From contig NW_027195547.1 of the NCBI RefSeq assembly GCF_038502225.1, positions 81,001 through 145,000 on the forward strand: 64,000 bases of DNA. The letters run 5' to 3'. Below are positions 10,743-25,200 of this stretch, one piece after another. Numbering within the stretch: position 1 is the stretch's first letter; each line of letters opens with the position of its first letter. The position numbers and the translations under genes were made by a program. The notes beneath the pieces were generated by a model. That model made no database searches and was not told the origin of the DNA. It saw only the letters and a list, made by a program, of their open reading frames with translations. This DNA comes from Cherax quadricarinatus (taxonomy: Eukaryota; Arthropoda; Malacostraca; Decapoda; Parastacidae).

Positions 10743-12108
10743 CCTGTCCTCTTAATTTTGACCTTGTTCAACGTTTTCGTGTCATCTGTCCCTCTCTGCC
10801 CTATTTCTATGACCCTAAAACCCATAAACCTGATATTCCTCTACGTCCTATCATATCCTCTAGAGGTTCTGTCTCTTATTCTCTTGCTTCTTGGCTGGCC
10901 AAAGCTCTCACTCCCTTTCTTGGTACTTTTTCTCCTGCCCACCTCCGTCACTCTCAAGACTTCATTGAACAGGTTCCCTCTCTCCCGACCTGCAAGGTGC
11001 TTAGCCTTGACGTTGAGTCCCTCTTCACCAATGTCCCTCTTGATTTTCTTAGAAGGCCCATGAAGGGTTTCTTCATCTCCCTATACCTATTGATGTCTTT
11101 CTTGATCTTATCCGCCTTTGCATGGACTCTAATTCCTTTTCCTTCCAAGGGAAATATTTTTCTCAAACCTTCAGTGTCGCTATGGGCTCTCCTCTCTCTC
11201 CTGTCCTTGTTAATCTTTACATGGAATACTTCGAGACTGTTCTTCACTCTGCACCCTTCACTCTGGCTCCGCTATGTTGATGACATCTTTGCTCTGTGAC
11301 CTCATGACTCTTGTCTCTTCCTACCATTTCTTGATGCTCTATATATTCTTGGCCCTTCCATTAAGTTTAGAGCTGAATGGGAATCTAATTCCTTCCTTCC
11401 TTTCCCTGATGTTCATGTCCACCGCTCAGATACAGGTTTTGTCTTTTCCGTTTACCGCTAACCTATGCACAGTGGCATATACATTCACTACTTTTCTTAT
11501 CATGCTTTCTCTGTCAATAAAGGTGTTCCTATCTCCCTGTTTCTCCGTGCTCTCCAAATTTGTGATCCTCAGTCCTTTCAATTAGAAATTACCACTCTTC
11601 ATAATTCATTTTCCCGTCTTGGCTACCCTTCCCATTTCATAGACTCTGCCCTCTTACGTGCTAAACATAATTTCTTCTCTCCCAAACTCTCTACTCCTGG
11701 GAACTCTTCTGTCCTCTGACTTCCCTACATTTCCGGTCTTTCTAATCTCAACAACTCTCTCCGTTCCTTAGACATCAAACTTACTTCCGTCGGAGTAACA
11801 CTCTTCGCACTAATCTCGTTCATATCTCTCCTCCCTCTACAGATGTTCCTGGTGTCTACTCTATTTCTTATTCCTCCTGTCCTCTTCAATACTTTGGAGA
11901 AACTGGCCGATCTCTTTCCGACAGACTTACAGAGCACAAAAATAGTGTTAGGCTTGCCGACACTAACAGTCGCCGTCTGATTGAATTCTCCCTAATACAC
12001 AACTTTCCTTGTATGAATCTTAGTCCCGGCTTCGTCTCTGTAGATGCCTTCCTCTCCCACTACATTGTAAAATGTTCCAAACTTCAGAACACCCGTGACC
12101 TAACCTGA
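10743..12108 (+). pseudogene. PLE reverse transcriptase / GIY-YIG endonuclease, frameshifted
   Basis: RT motifs in order are FYDPKTHKPDIPLRPIISS (about 10805), SYSLASWLAKALTP, SLDVESLFTNVP (about 11000-11038), MGSPLSPVLVNLYMEYFE (11182-11235, in another frame) and RYVDDIF (about 11267). Two catalytic aspartates are therefore still present. A connecting segment follows (YHAFSVNKGVPISLFLRAL, LGYPSHFIDSALLRA), then a GIY-YIG domain at 11851-11938: GVYSISY, YFGETGRSLSDRLTEH. The natural stop is TGA at 12106-12108. At least three frame changes break it. PLE RTs are telomerase-like, and GIY-YIG nicks the target. A non-PLE origin is very unlikely given the RT plus GIY-YIG pair. Confidence 0.88.
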
Positions 12109-12384
12109 TTCCTCCTTTTTCTTCTCCCTCTTTCCCTTTTCTCTTTTCTTTTTTTCTCCTTGGGGTTGTCTTTCTTCTGCTCTGTGTATTTGTTCCTTCT
12201 TTATTTATATTACCTCCCTCGGTGTTCCCTTGCAATGCTCCTCTTTCTTAGTATTTGACTGGCCCCTCCTACTCGTACTTCCTCCCCACTACTACTACTA
12301 CCTTCCACCTCCACTACCACCAATACTACTACTACCACCTCCTGCCTATATATACCCATCCTGCTCTCCTTTTCGTTAGTGTGA

Positions 12385-12410
12385 CTTTGTAAATGGTCCA
12401 TGTCGGACCG
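12385..12410 (+). other. GGTCC/GGACC hairpin plus GAAA in PLE terminal repeat
   Basis: A perfect 5-bp stem, ATGT loop and GAAAA follow. The same piece is at about 13385 (decayed) and reversed at about 44243. It resembles hammerhead stem II plus GAAA but lacks a clean CTGATGA before it. Confidence 0.35.
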
Positions 12411-12449
12411 AAAAGTCGTCGAAGGCTCTTCTCTTCTATGTTCGGATTA

Positions 12450-13150
12450 TTTGTGTATCTTATTGCATTAATGGATACCACACGACTCTTCAGAATGTTC
12501 TCGGTAACCTTTCCTAATCGTATTTCTTTTATTTCCCAGTTTTCTTCTGCACTGATCAAGTCCAAACAGTTAAGAATTCGACTTCATTTTTTAAAAAACT
12601 GCTTAGATGAACAAGTTCTGCCCAAATCTCTTTTACCCAATATCATGCTTGACATGAGAAATCGTCCTTTTTGATGATTTTATGAGATTTATTCTTCAGA
12701 AACATATTGAAATTACCAAAATACAAGAGAAAGAAGCATTCAAAATATTGAGAAACAAAAAATACTCCTTTAATCAGGCCACTCCATCAGAATGGAAACA
12801 GTATGTTAGATCATTGCTATAATAAACTGAGAAGAATTTGTAATCAACTCAAAAACAGTATACAAAGAAAATTAGACATTTTAATTGAAAACAGTGATTG
12901 GACAAAGCATGCTAATAACAGTTTCGTAATTAACTTATCAGATGAAATATTAGATAAAAATACAACTGCTGCTCTAGGTTTCGGTCTAAGTTTGGCAACT
13001 TCAAAAAAAAAAAAAAAAGTTAATAATGTTAAAATCGCAAAAGCCTTTTGTAACTTTGAAAAATCTTCAGATTTATCCACTGATGAAATTAATATTAGTA
13101 AGGGAATGGTATATAGCTCTATGTTAAAAAAAAAACATTCCCAATTGCCC
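12450..13150 (+). pseudogene. Penelope-like element, copy 2, N-terminal region
   Basis: Translation gives LIKSKQLRIRLHFLKNCLDE, LPKSLLPNIMLDMRNRPF, a one-base shift at TTTTTGATGAT (about 12670), then DDFMRFILQKHIEITK, TPSEWKQYVRSLL, two stops, CYNKLRRICNQLKNSIQRKL, NSDWTKHAN and DEILDKNTTAALG. A poly(A) run at 13003-13018 gives KKKKK. This is the region before the PLE RT. It follows the terminal repeat of copy 1 directly. The RT is absent: after about 13150 the sequence jumps to T/C-rich terminal repeat. It cannot encode a working element. Confidence 0.75.
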
Positions 13151-13159
13151 TCAATTGCC

Positions 13160-13445
13160 TTTCCTGTTTTCTTCCTGAGTGGGTTCTGCTCTGGGGGGGG
13201 GGGGTTGTACTGCAGTAATTATATCTTACCCCCTTTCTTCTCTTGTTCCTTAGACTACCTCACTATTACTACCACTACTATATTACTTCCTAGTCCCATT
13301 TTACCACTCCCGTCCCCCGCCCCTCGCATATACGAGTATATTCTGGTTCCCTTCACTTCGCCCTTCTTTGTGTTACTAGTAAATTGTTCAAGTCAGACCG
13401 AAACGTGGTCATAACTTTCAGTCTCCTACGTGTGGGTTATTTGTG
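13160..13445 (+). repeat. PLE terminal repeat, second copy
   Basis: This T/C-rich block has CTACCACTACTA-type runs, a 13-G run at about 13192-13204, ATATACGAGTATATTCTGG, then CAGACCGAAACGTGGTC and GTGGGTTATTTGTGTC. It parallels 12110-12450 in order and composition, with many substitutions. Confidence 0.65.
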
Positions 13446-13544
13446 TCTAAGCCAGATATACACATTGTTAAGGAAGCCAGCTATTTGTGGATCCAGATAT
13501 TTAAGATATACAAGTGTTCTTTGGGCAACTATCAGAGAGTGAAT

Positions 13545-14596
<1,052 letters not shown>

Positions 14597-14606
14597 ATAT
14601 ATATAT

Positions 14607-14702
<96 letters not shown>
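14597..14702. repeat. (TA)n microsatellite, right half
   Basis: AT run with three TACATA interruptions near 14607-14618. Confidence 0.95.
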
Positions 14703-14887
14703 CCAATATGTTGAGAAATGGCATTACCAGTTAAGTTTAAAGAGTGTGTACTTAACTTAGAAAGACAACTCATCGCCTGCACAGCCGCCCCTGCAGACGA
14801 GGTCTTGAGAAGCTGTCGAAGTCATCTCTCAACGGGCTGTAAAGAGTTATAATTTGTAAGATTATAAATTACCCCTAGGGGGTGTTA
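14703..14887. other. Possible internal sequence next to candidate LTR
   Basis: No coding is recognised. If the LTR call at 14888-15766 is right (minus strand), this would be the start of the internal region, cut by the (TA)n tract. Confidence 0.2.
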
Positions 14888-15766
14888 TGTCAGCATATTT
14901 CATTCACTGATGGCTGACAAACTTACTTGTGTGGACTCAAAAGTCCACACCTAACTGCCGACTATAGGTTGATTACAAACTCCTTGCGACTCAAGAACTG
15001 CACAGTCCCCCATACTACAAGAAATTCGTAACCTACCTTGCTCTTGTAGCGTGAGCTATGGTGTTCTTCACACCTTCGACATATATCGGTGACTTGATAG
15101 AAGCTGAAGTGTCCTTGGATGTCCACGTCTTCCATAGTCTAGGAATACGCACACTGGTACACTAAGTTCCACAAGATTTGTCTTTATTGTTCACAATCTT
15201 ATCACTAAAGAAGCTGATCACACTTCTCTTAAGTGTTTATTGAGTTTTATGAGACACTTTGTTCACACTAACGCACAGATCAGTGTTCTTTGTTGGTTAT
15301 CCTGGCGTCAGTGTCACTCTCAGTAGAGTCAAAAGTAATCTGAAGACGCCACAGCGCCCCATGCCGTCACTGCCCCTTCCACAAAAAAAAAGCTGACAGT
15401 ACTTTTGCTTCCTTGCCACTTCCTCGATGAAGCAAAGCAGAATGTTTGATTCTTGCTGTCTTAAGCATAGACAACAATGTCCACTGTCTTTACTATGGTA
15501 ACAAAGTGGGAGCAGGATTTTCCTTAATTGTCTTGCTAAAGTAAGAGATGTACTGTCTCTTATTAAAATACACTCTGCAACACTCTGCAAGGAGCAGCGG
15601 TCACTTGACCACGTCGCATACTCGTACGGCATCTGTGATCAATTACTTACTGTAGCAGTAAACAAGACGCTTGCCCCTTCTGAGAGGGCTGGGCCCCTCA
15701 GGGCTGAAAGGGGCTGAAGGGGCTGAAGGGGGATGATACCCCCCTCCTGGAGAAAATTTCTCCACA
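14888..15766 (-). repeat. Candidate LTR, about 879 bp, TGT...ACA
   Basis: The minus strand begins TGTGGAGAAATTTTCTCC and ends GCTGACA. Two AATAAA signals lie about 530-580 nt in (around 15185 and 15236), as expected for the R region. There is no matching target duplication, so it is not a clean solo LTR, and no clear tRNA primer-binding site follows. The 111-aa open frame at 15297-15632 has no recognisable motif. A non-LTR dispersed repeat is the main alternative. Confidence 0.35.
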
Positions 15767-16243
15767 CTGGGTATAAATAATATTTACTTGATTATAATTT
15801 AAATTTTTCCATATCACATTTTTAACATCTTCAGATTTTCATGAATGATTTTTATTATTTATGTTGATCATAAAATATTTTAAATGAAAGAAAACAAAAT
15901 TAATTAAGATAATGATCTCTGTAACTGTCATACATAGCGTAGTTGATGAGAGGTAATGATCTCTGCTGTAGCGATACACAACGTAATTCAAGAATCTTCC
16001 AAGGTACTGGAGCTCTCCTCCCATTCTTCGCATCACATTCAATTACCAACCACCATTACTAAGTTTAATTCGTATTAATTATTAAGTAATTCTCTCAGTT
16101 ATCACATATGCACTTCTCTCGACTCTTCAGTAACAACATAAAAATATTCACCATAATAGATGTAAAACAAACAATCTCGGTGATGAAAATAAAAACTGTC
16201 AAGTTGGATGATTTGATCTCTTGGCAAAAGACTTTTCGTGGTC
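15767..16243. other. Unassigned AT-rich sequence
   Basis: No gene seen. A GTAATGATCTCTG motif recurs about 50 bp apart (about 15908 and 15954). It leads into the 58-bp satellite. Confidence 0.4.
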
Positions 16244-19200
16244 GCTGACACAGCCTGGCCAGTACGACTGTGTTATTGTCAATGTGCGAGACATTAACTA
16301 TGCTGACACAGCCTGGCCAGTACGACTGTGTTATTGTCAATGTGCGAGACATTAACTATGCTGACACAGCCTGGCCAGTACGACTGTGTTATTGTCAATG
16401 TGCGAGACATTAACTATGCTGACACAGCCTGGCCAGTACGACTGTGTTATTGTCAATGTGCGAGACATTAACTATGCTGACACAGCCTGGCCAGTACGAC
16501 TGTGTTATTGTCAATGTGCGAGACATTAACTATGCTGACACAGCCTGGCCAGTACGACTGTGTTATTGTCAATGTGCGAGACATTAACTATGCTGACACA
16601 GCCTGGCCAGTACGACTGTGTTATTGTCAATGTGCGAGACATTAACTATGCTGACACAGCCTGGCCAGTACGACTGTGTTATTGTCAATGTGCGAGACAT
16701 TAACTATGCTGACACAGCCTGGCCAGTACGACTGTGTTATTGTCAATGTGCGAGACATTAACTATGCTGACACAGCCTGGCCAGTACGACTGTGTTATTG
16801 TCAATGTGCGAGACATTAACTATGCTGACACAGCCTGGCCAGTACGACTGTGTTATTGTCAATGTGCGAGACATTAACTATGCTGACACAGCCTGGCCAG
16901 TACGACTGTGTTATTGTCAATGTGCGAGACATTAACTATGCTGACACAGCCTGGCCAGTACGACTGTGTTATTGTCAATGTGCGAGACATTAACTATGCT
17001 GACACAGCCTGGCCAGTACGACTGTGTTATTGTCAATGTGCGAGACATTAACTATGCTGACACAGCCTGGCCAGTACGACTGTGTTATTGTCAATGTGCG
17101 AGACATTAACTATGCTGACACAGCCTGGCCAGTACGACTGTGTTATTGTCAATGTGCGAGACATTAACTATGCTGACACAGCCTGGCCAGTACGACTGTG
17201 TTATTGTCAATGTGCGAGACATTAACTATGCTGACACAGCCTGGCCAGTACGACTGTGTTATTGTCAATGTGCGAGACATTAACTATGCTGACACAGCCT
17301 GGCCAGTACGACTGTGTTATTGTCAATGTGCGAGACATTAACTATGCTGACACAGCCTGGCCAGTACGACTGTGTTATTGTCAACGTGCGAGACATTAAC
17401 TATGCTGACACAGCCTGGCCAGTACGACTGTGTTATTGTCAACGTGCGAGACATTAACTATGCTGACACAGCCTGGCCAGTACGACTGTGTTATTGTCAA
17501 CGTGCGAGACATTAACTATGCTGACACAGCCTGGCCAGTACGACTGTGTTATTGTCAACGTGCGAGACATTAACTATGCTGACACAGCCTGGCCAGTACG
17601 ACTGTGTTATTGTCAACGTGCGAGACATTAACTATGCTGACACAGCCTGGCCAGTACGACTGTGTTATTGTCAACGTGCGAGACATTAACTATGCTGACA
17701 CAGCCTGGCCAGTACGACTGTGTTATTGTCAATGTGCGAGACATTAACTATGCTGACACAGCCTGGCCAGTACGACTGTGTTATTGTCAATGTGCGAGAC
17801 ATTAACTATGCTGACACAGCCTGGCCAGTACGACTGTGTTATTGTCAATGTGCGAGACATTAACTATGCTGACACAGCCTGGCCAGTACGACTGTGTTAT
17901 TGTCAATGTGCGAGACATTAACTATGCTGACACAGCCTGGCCAGTACGACTGTGTTATTGTCAATGTGCGAGACATTAACTATGCTGACACAGCCTGGCC
18001 AGTACGACTGTGTTATTGTCAATGTGCGAGACATTAACTATGCTGACACAGCCTGGCCAGTACGACTGTGTTATTGTCAATGTGCGAGACATTAACTATG
18101 CTGACACAGCCTGGCCAGTACGACTGTGTTATTGTCAATGTGCGAGACATTAACTATGCTGACACAGCCTGGCCAGTACGACTGTGTTATTGTCAATGTG
18201 CGAGACATTAACTATGCTGACACAGCCTGGCCAGTACGACTGTGTTATTGTCAATGTGCGAGACATTAACTATGCTGACACAGCCTGGCCAGTACGACTG
18301 TGTTATTGTCAATGTGCGAGACATTAACTATGCTGACACAGCCTGGCCAGTACAACTGTGTGTTATTGTCAATGTGCGAGACATTAACTATGCTGACACA
18401 GCCTGGCCAGTACGACTGTGTGTTATTGTCAATGTGCGAGACATTAACTATGCTGACACAGCCTGGCCAGTACGACTGTGTTATTGTCAATGTGCGAGAC
18501 ATTAACTATGCTGACACAGCCTGGCCAGTACGACTGTGTTATTGTCAATGTGCGAGACATTAACTATGCTGACACAGCCTGGCCAGTACGACTGTGTTAT
18601 TGTCAATGTGCGAGACATTAACTATGCTGACACAGCCTGGCCAGTACGACTGTGTTATTGTCAATGTGCGAGACATTAACTATGCTGACACAGCCTGGCC
18701 AGTACAACTGTGTGTTATTGTCAATGTGCGAGACATTAACTATGCTGACACAGCCTGGCCAGTACGACTGTGTGTTATTGTCAATGTGCGAGACATTAAC
18801 TATGCTGACACAGCCTGGCCAGTACAACTGTGTGTTATTGTCAATGTGCGAGACATTAACTATGCTGACACAGCCTGGCCAGTACGACTGTGTGTTATTG
18901 TCAATGTGCGAGAGATTAACTATGCTGACACAGCCTCGCTAGTACAACTGTGTTTTATTGTCAATGTGCGAGACATTAACTATGCTGACACAGCCTGGCC
19001 AGTACAACTGTGTGTTATTGTCAATGTGCGAGACATTAGCTATGCTGACACAGCCTCGCTAGTACAACTGTGTGTTATTGTCAATGTGCGAGACATTAAC
19101 TATGCTGACACAGCCTGGCCAGTACGACTGTGTGTTATTGTCAATGTGCGAGACATTAACTATGCTGACACAGCCTGGCTAGTACAACTGTGTGTTATTG

Positions 19201-22200
19201 TCAATATGCGAGACATTAACTATGCTGACACAGCCTGGCCAGTACAACTGTGTGTTATTGTCAATGTGCGAGACATTAACTATGCTGACACAGCCTGGCC
19301 AGTACGACTGTGTGTTATTGTCAATTTGCGAGACATTAACTATGCTGACACAGCCTGGCCAGTACAACTGTGTGTTATTGTCAATGTGCGAGACATTAAC
19401 TATGCTGACACAGCCTGGCCAGTACAACTGTGTGTTATTGTCAGTGTGCGAGACATTAACTATACTGACACAGCCTGGCTAGTACAACTGTGTGTTATTG
19501 TCAATGTGCGAGACATTAACTATGCTGACACAGCCTGGCTAGTACAACTGTGTGTTATTGTCAATGTGCGAGACATTAACTATGCTGATACAGCCTGGCC
19601 AGTACAACTGTGTTATTGTCAATGTGCGAGACATAAACTATGCTGACACAGCCTGGCCAGTACAACTGTGTGTTATTGTCAATGTGCGAGACATTAACTA
19701 TGCTGACACAGCCTGGCCAGTACAACTGTGTGTTATTGTCAATGTGCGAGACATTAACTATGCTGACACAGCCTGGCTAGTACGACTGTGTTATTGTCAA
19801 TGTGCGAGACATTAACTATGCTGACACAGCCTGGCCAGTACAACTGTGCGTTATTGTCAATGTGCGAGACATTAGCTATGCTGACACAGCCTGGCCAGTA
19901 CAACTGTGTGTTATTGTCAATGTGCGAGACATTAACTATGCTGACACAGCCTGGCCAGTACAACTGTGTGTTATTGTCAATGTGCGAGACATTAACTATG
20001 CTGACACAGCCTGGCCAGTACAACTGTGTGTTATTGTCAATGTGCGAGACATTAACTATGCTGACACAGCCTGGCCAGTACGACTGTGTGTTATTGTCAA
20101 TTTGCGAGACATTAACTATGCTGACACAGCCTGCCAGTACAACTGTGTGTTATTGTCAATTTGTGAGACATTAACTATGCTGACACAGCCTGGCTAGTAC
20201 AACTGTGTGTTATTGTCAATGTGCGAGACATTAACTATGCTGACACAGCCTGGCTAGTACAACTGTGTGTTATTGTCAATGTGCGAGACATTAACTATGT
20301 TGACACAGCCTGGCCAGTACAACTGTGTGTTATTGTCAATGTGCGAGACATTAACTATGCTGACACAGCCTGGCTAGTACAACTGTGTGTTATTGTCAAT
20401 GTGCGAGACATTAACTATGCTGACACAGCCTGGCCAGTACAACTGTGTTATTGTCAATGTGCGAGACATTAACTATGCTGACACAGCCTGGCCAGTACAA
20501 CTGTGTTATTGTCAATGTGCGAGACATTAACTATGCTGACACAGCCTGGCTAGTACGACTGTGTGTTATTGTCAATTTGTGAGACATTAACTATGCTGAC
20601 ACAGCCTGGCTAGTGCAACTGTGTGTTATTGTCAATTTGCGAGACATTAACTATGCTGACACAGCCTGGCCAGTACAACTGTGTGTTATTGTCAATGTGC
20701 GAGACATTAACTATGTTGACACAGCCTGGCCAGTACAACTGTGTGTTATTGTCAATGTGCGAGACATTAACTATGCTGACACAGCCTGGCTAGTACAACT
20801 GTGTGTTATTGTCAATGTGCGAGACATTAACTATGCTGACACAGCCTGGCCAGTACAACTGTGTGTTATTGTCAATGTGCGAGACATTAACTATGCTGAC
20901 ACAGCCTGGCCAGTACAACTGTGTGTTATTGTCAATGTGCGAGACATTAACTATGCTGACACAGCCTGGCCAGTACGACTGTGTGTTATTGTCAATGTGC
21001 GAGACATTAACTATGCTGACACAGCCTGGCCAGTACAACTGTGTGTTATTGTCAATGTGCGAGACATTAACTATGCTGACACAGCCTGGCCAGTACAACT
21101 GTGTGTTATTGTCAATGTGCGAGACATTAACTATGCTGACACAGCCTGGCCAGTACAACTGTGTGTTATTGTCAATGTGCGAGACATTAACTATGCTGAC
21201 ACAGCCTGGCCAGTACAACTGTGTGTTATTGTCAATGTGCGAGACATTAACTATGCTGACACAGCCTGGCCAGTACAACTGTGTGTTATTGTCAATGTGC
21301 GAGACATTAACTATGCTGACACAGCCTGGCCAGTACGACTGTGTTATTGTCAATGTGCGAGACATTAACTATGCTGACACAGCCTGGCTAGTACAACTGT
21401 GTGTTATTGTCAATGTGCGAGACATTAACTATGCTGACACAGCCTGGCCAGTACAACTGTGTGTTATTGTCAATGTGCGAGACATTAACTATGCTGACAC
21501 AGCCTGGCCAGTACAACTGTGTGTTATTGTCAATTTGCGAGACATTAACTATGCTGACACAGCCTGGCTAGTACAACTGTGTGTTATTGTCAATGTGCGA
21601 GACATTAACTATGCTGACACAGCCTGGCTAGTACAACTGTGTGCTATTGTCAATGTGCGAGACATTAACTATGTTGACACAGCCTGGCCAGTACAACTGT
21701 GTGTTATTGTCAATGTGCGAGACATTAACTATGCTGACACAGCCTGGCTAGTACAACTGTGTGTTATTGTCAATGTGCGAGACATTAACTATGCTGACAC
21801 AGCCTGGCCAGTACAACTGTGTTATTGTCAATGTGCGAGACATTAACTATGCTGACACAGCCTGGCCAGTACAACTGTGTTATTGTCAATGTGCGAGACA
21901 TTAACTATGCTGACACAGCCTGGCTAGTACGACTGTGTGTTATTGTCAATTTGTGAGACATTAACTATGCTGACACAGCCTGGCTAGTGCAACTGTGTGT
22001 TATTGTCAATTTGCGAGACATTAACTATGCTGACACAGCCTGGCCAGTACAACTGTGTGTTATTGTCAATGTGCGAGACATTAACTATGCTGACACAGCC
22101 TGGCCAGTACAACTGTGTGTTATTGTCAATGTGCGAGACATTAACTATGCTGACACAGCCTGGCCAGTACGACTGTGTGTTATTGTCAATGTGCGAGACA

Positions 22201-25200
22201 TTAACTATGCTGACACAGCCTGGCCAGTACAACTGTGTGTTATTGTCAATGTGCGAGACATTAACTATGCTGACACAGCCTGGCCAGTACAACTGTGTGT
22301 TATTGTCAATGTGCGAGACATTAACTATGCTGACACAGCCTGGCCAGTACAACTGTGTGTTATTGTCAATGTGCGAGACATTAACTATGCTGACACAGCC
22401 TGGCCAGTACGACTGTGTGTTATTGTCAATGTGCGAGACATTAACTATGCTGACACAGCCTGGCCAGTACAACTGTGTGTTATTGTCAATGTGCGAGACA
22501 TTAACTATGCTGACACAGCCTGGCCAGTACAACTGTGTGTTATTGTCAATGTGCGAGACATTAACTATGCTGACACAGCCTGGCCAGTACAACTGTGTGT
22601 TATTGTCAATGTGCGAGACATTAACTATGCTGACACAGCCTGGCCAGTACAACTGTGTGTTATTGTCAATGTGCGAGACATTAACTATGCTGACACAGCC
22701 TGGCCAGTACGACTGTGTTATTGTCAATGTGCGAGACATTAACTATGCTGACACAGCCTGGCTAGTACAACTGTGTGTTATTGTCAATGTGCGAGACATT
22801 AACTATGCTGACACAGCCTGGCCAGTACAACTGTGTGTTATTGTCAATGTGCGAGACATTAACTATGCTGACACAGCCTGGCCAGTACAACTGTGTGTTA
22901 TTGTCAATTTGCGAGACATTAACTATGCTGACACAGCCTGGCTAGTACAACTGTGTGTTATTGTCAATGTGCGAGACATTAACTATGCTGACACAGCCTG
23001 GCTAGTACAACTGTGTGCTATTGTCAATGTGCGAGACATTAACTATGTTGACACAGCCTGGCCAGTACAACTGTGTGTTATTGTCAATGTGCGAGACATT
23101 AACTATGCTGACACAGCCTGGCTAGTACAACTGTGTGTTATTGTCAATGTGCGAGACATTAACTATGCTGACACAGCCTGGCCAGTACAACTGTGTTATT
23201 GTCAATGTGCGAGACATTAACTATGCTGACACAGCCTGGCCAGTACAACTGTGTTATTGTCAATGTGCGAGACATTAACTATGCTGACACAGCCTGGCTA
23301 GTACGACTGTGTGTTATTGTCAATTTGTGAGACATTAACTATGCTGACACAGCCTGGCTAGTGCAACTGTGTGTTATTGTCAATTTGCGAGACATTAACT
23401 ATGCTGACACAGCCTGGCCAGTACAACTGTGTGTTATTGTCAATGTGCGAGACATTAACTATGCTGACACAGCCTGGCCAGTACAACTGTGTGTTATTGT
23501 CAATGTGCGAGACATTAACTATGCTGACACAGCCTGGCCAGTACGACTGTGTGTTATTGTCAATGTGCGAGACATTAACTATGCTGACACAGCCTGGCCA
23601 GTACAACTGTGTGTTATTGTCAATGTGCGAGACATTAACTATGCTGACACAGCCTGGCCAGTACAACTGTGTGTTATTGTCAATGTGCGAGACATTAACT
23701 ATGCTGACACAGCCTGGCCAGTACAACTGTGTGTTATTGTCAATGTGCGAGACATTAACTATGCTGACACCGCCTGGCCAGTACGACTGTGTGTTATTGT
23801 CAATGTGCGAGACATTAACTATGCTGACACAGCCTGGCCAGTACAACTGTGTGTTATTGTCAATGTGCGAGACATTAACTATGCTGACACAGCCTGGCCA
23901 GTACGACTGTGTTATTGTCAATGTGCGAGACATTAACTATGCTGACACAGCCTGGCTAGTACAACTGTGTGTTATTGTCAATGTGCGAGACATTAACTAT
24001 GCTGACACAGCCTGGCCAGTACAACTGTGTGTTATTGTCAATGTGCGAGACATTAACTATGCTGACACAGCCTGGCCAGTACAACTGTGTGTTATTGTCA
24101 ATTTGCGAGACATTAACTATGCTGACACAGCCTGGCTAGTACAACTGTGTGTTATTGTCAATGTGCGAGACATTAACTATGCTGACACAGCCTGGCTAGT
24201 ACAACTGTGTGTTATTGTCAATGTGCGAGACATTAACTATGTTGACACAGCCTGGCCAGTACAACTGTGTGTTATTGTCAATGTGCGAGACATTAACTAT
24301 GCTGACACAGCCTGGCTAGTACAACTGTGTGTTATTGTCAATGTGCGAGACATTAACTATGCTGACACAGCCTGGCCAGTACAACTGTGTTATTGTCAAT
24401 GTGCGAGACATTAACTATGCTGACACAGCCTGGCCAGTACAACTGTGTTATTGTCAATGTGCGAGACATTAACTATGTTGACACAGCCTGGCTAGTACGA
24501 CTGTGTGTTATTGTCAATTTGTGAGACATTAACTATGCTGACACAGCCTGGCTAGTGCAACTGTGTGTTATTGTCAATTTGCGAGACATTAACTATGCTG
24601 ACACAGCCTGGCCAGTACAACTGTGTGTTATTGTCAATGTGCGAGACATTAACTATGTTGACACAGCCTGGCCAGTACAACTGTGTGTTATTGTCAATGT
24701 GCGAGACATTAACTATGCTGACACAGCCTGGCTAGTACAACTGTGTGTTATTGTCAATTTGCGAGACATTAACTATGCTGACACAGCCTGGCCAGTACAA
24801 CTGTGTGTTATTGTCAATGTGCGAGACATTAACTATGCTGACACAGCCTGGCCAGTACAACTGTGTGTTATTGTCAATGTGCGAGACATTAACTATGCTG
24901 ACACAGCCTGGCCAGTACGACTGTGTGTTATTGTCAATGTGCGAGACATTAACTATGCTGACACAGCCTGGCCAGTACAACTGTGTGTTATTGTCAATGT
25001 GCGAGACATTAACTATGCTGACACAGCCTGGCCAGTACAACTGTGTGTTATTGTCAATGTGCGAGACATTAACTATGCTGACACAGCCTGGCCAGTACAA
25101 CTGTGTGTTATTGTCAATGTGCGAGACATTAACTATGCTGACACAGCCTGGCCAGTACGACTGTGTGTTATTGTCAATGTGCGAGACATTAACTATGCTG

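Larger units (their letters stand above)
10630..12450 (+). mobile_element. Penelope-like element, copy 1 (RT + GIY-YIG), decayed
   Basis: It starts with the GGCACAATACCGTGAC terminal-repeat motif at about 10653, continues through RT and GIY-YIG endonuclease coding remnants, and ends in a long T/C-rich terminal repeat (about 12110-12450) with TATATATA at about 12350 and TGGTCC..GGACCGAAAAG. A second PLE N-terminal part follows immediately. Penelope-like elements are known for tandem copies sharing a terminal repeat, and this fits that plan. Upstream coding (N-terminal domain) is missing from copy 1. Confidence 0.8.

Noticed and set aside
15297..15632. 111-codon open frame on the minus strand
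   Set aside because: No recognisable motif, and it lies within the candidate LTR.
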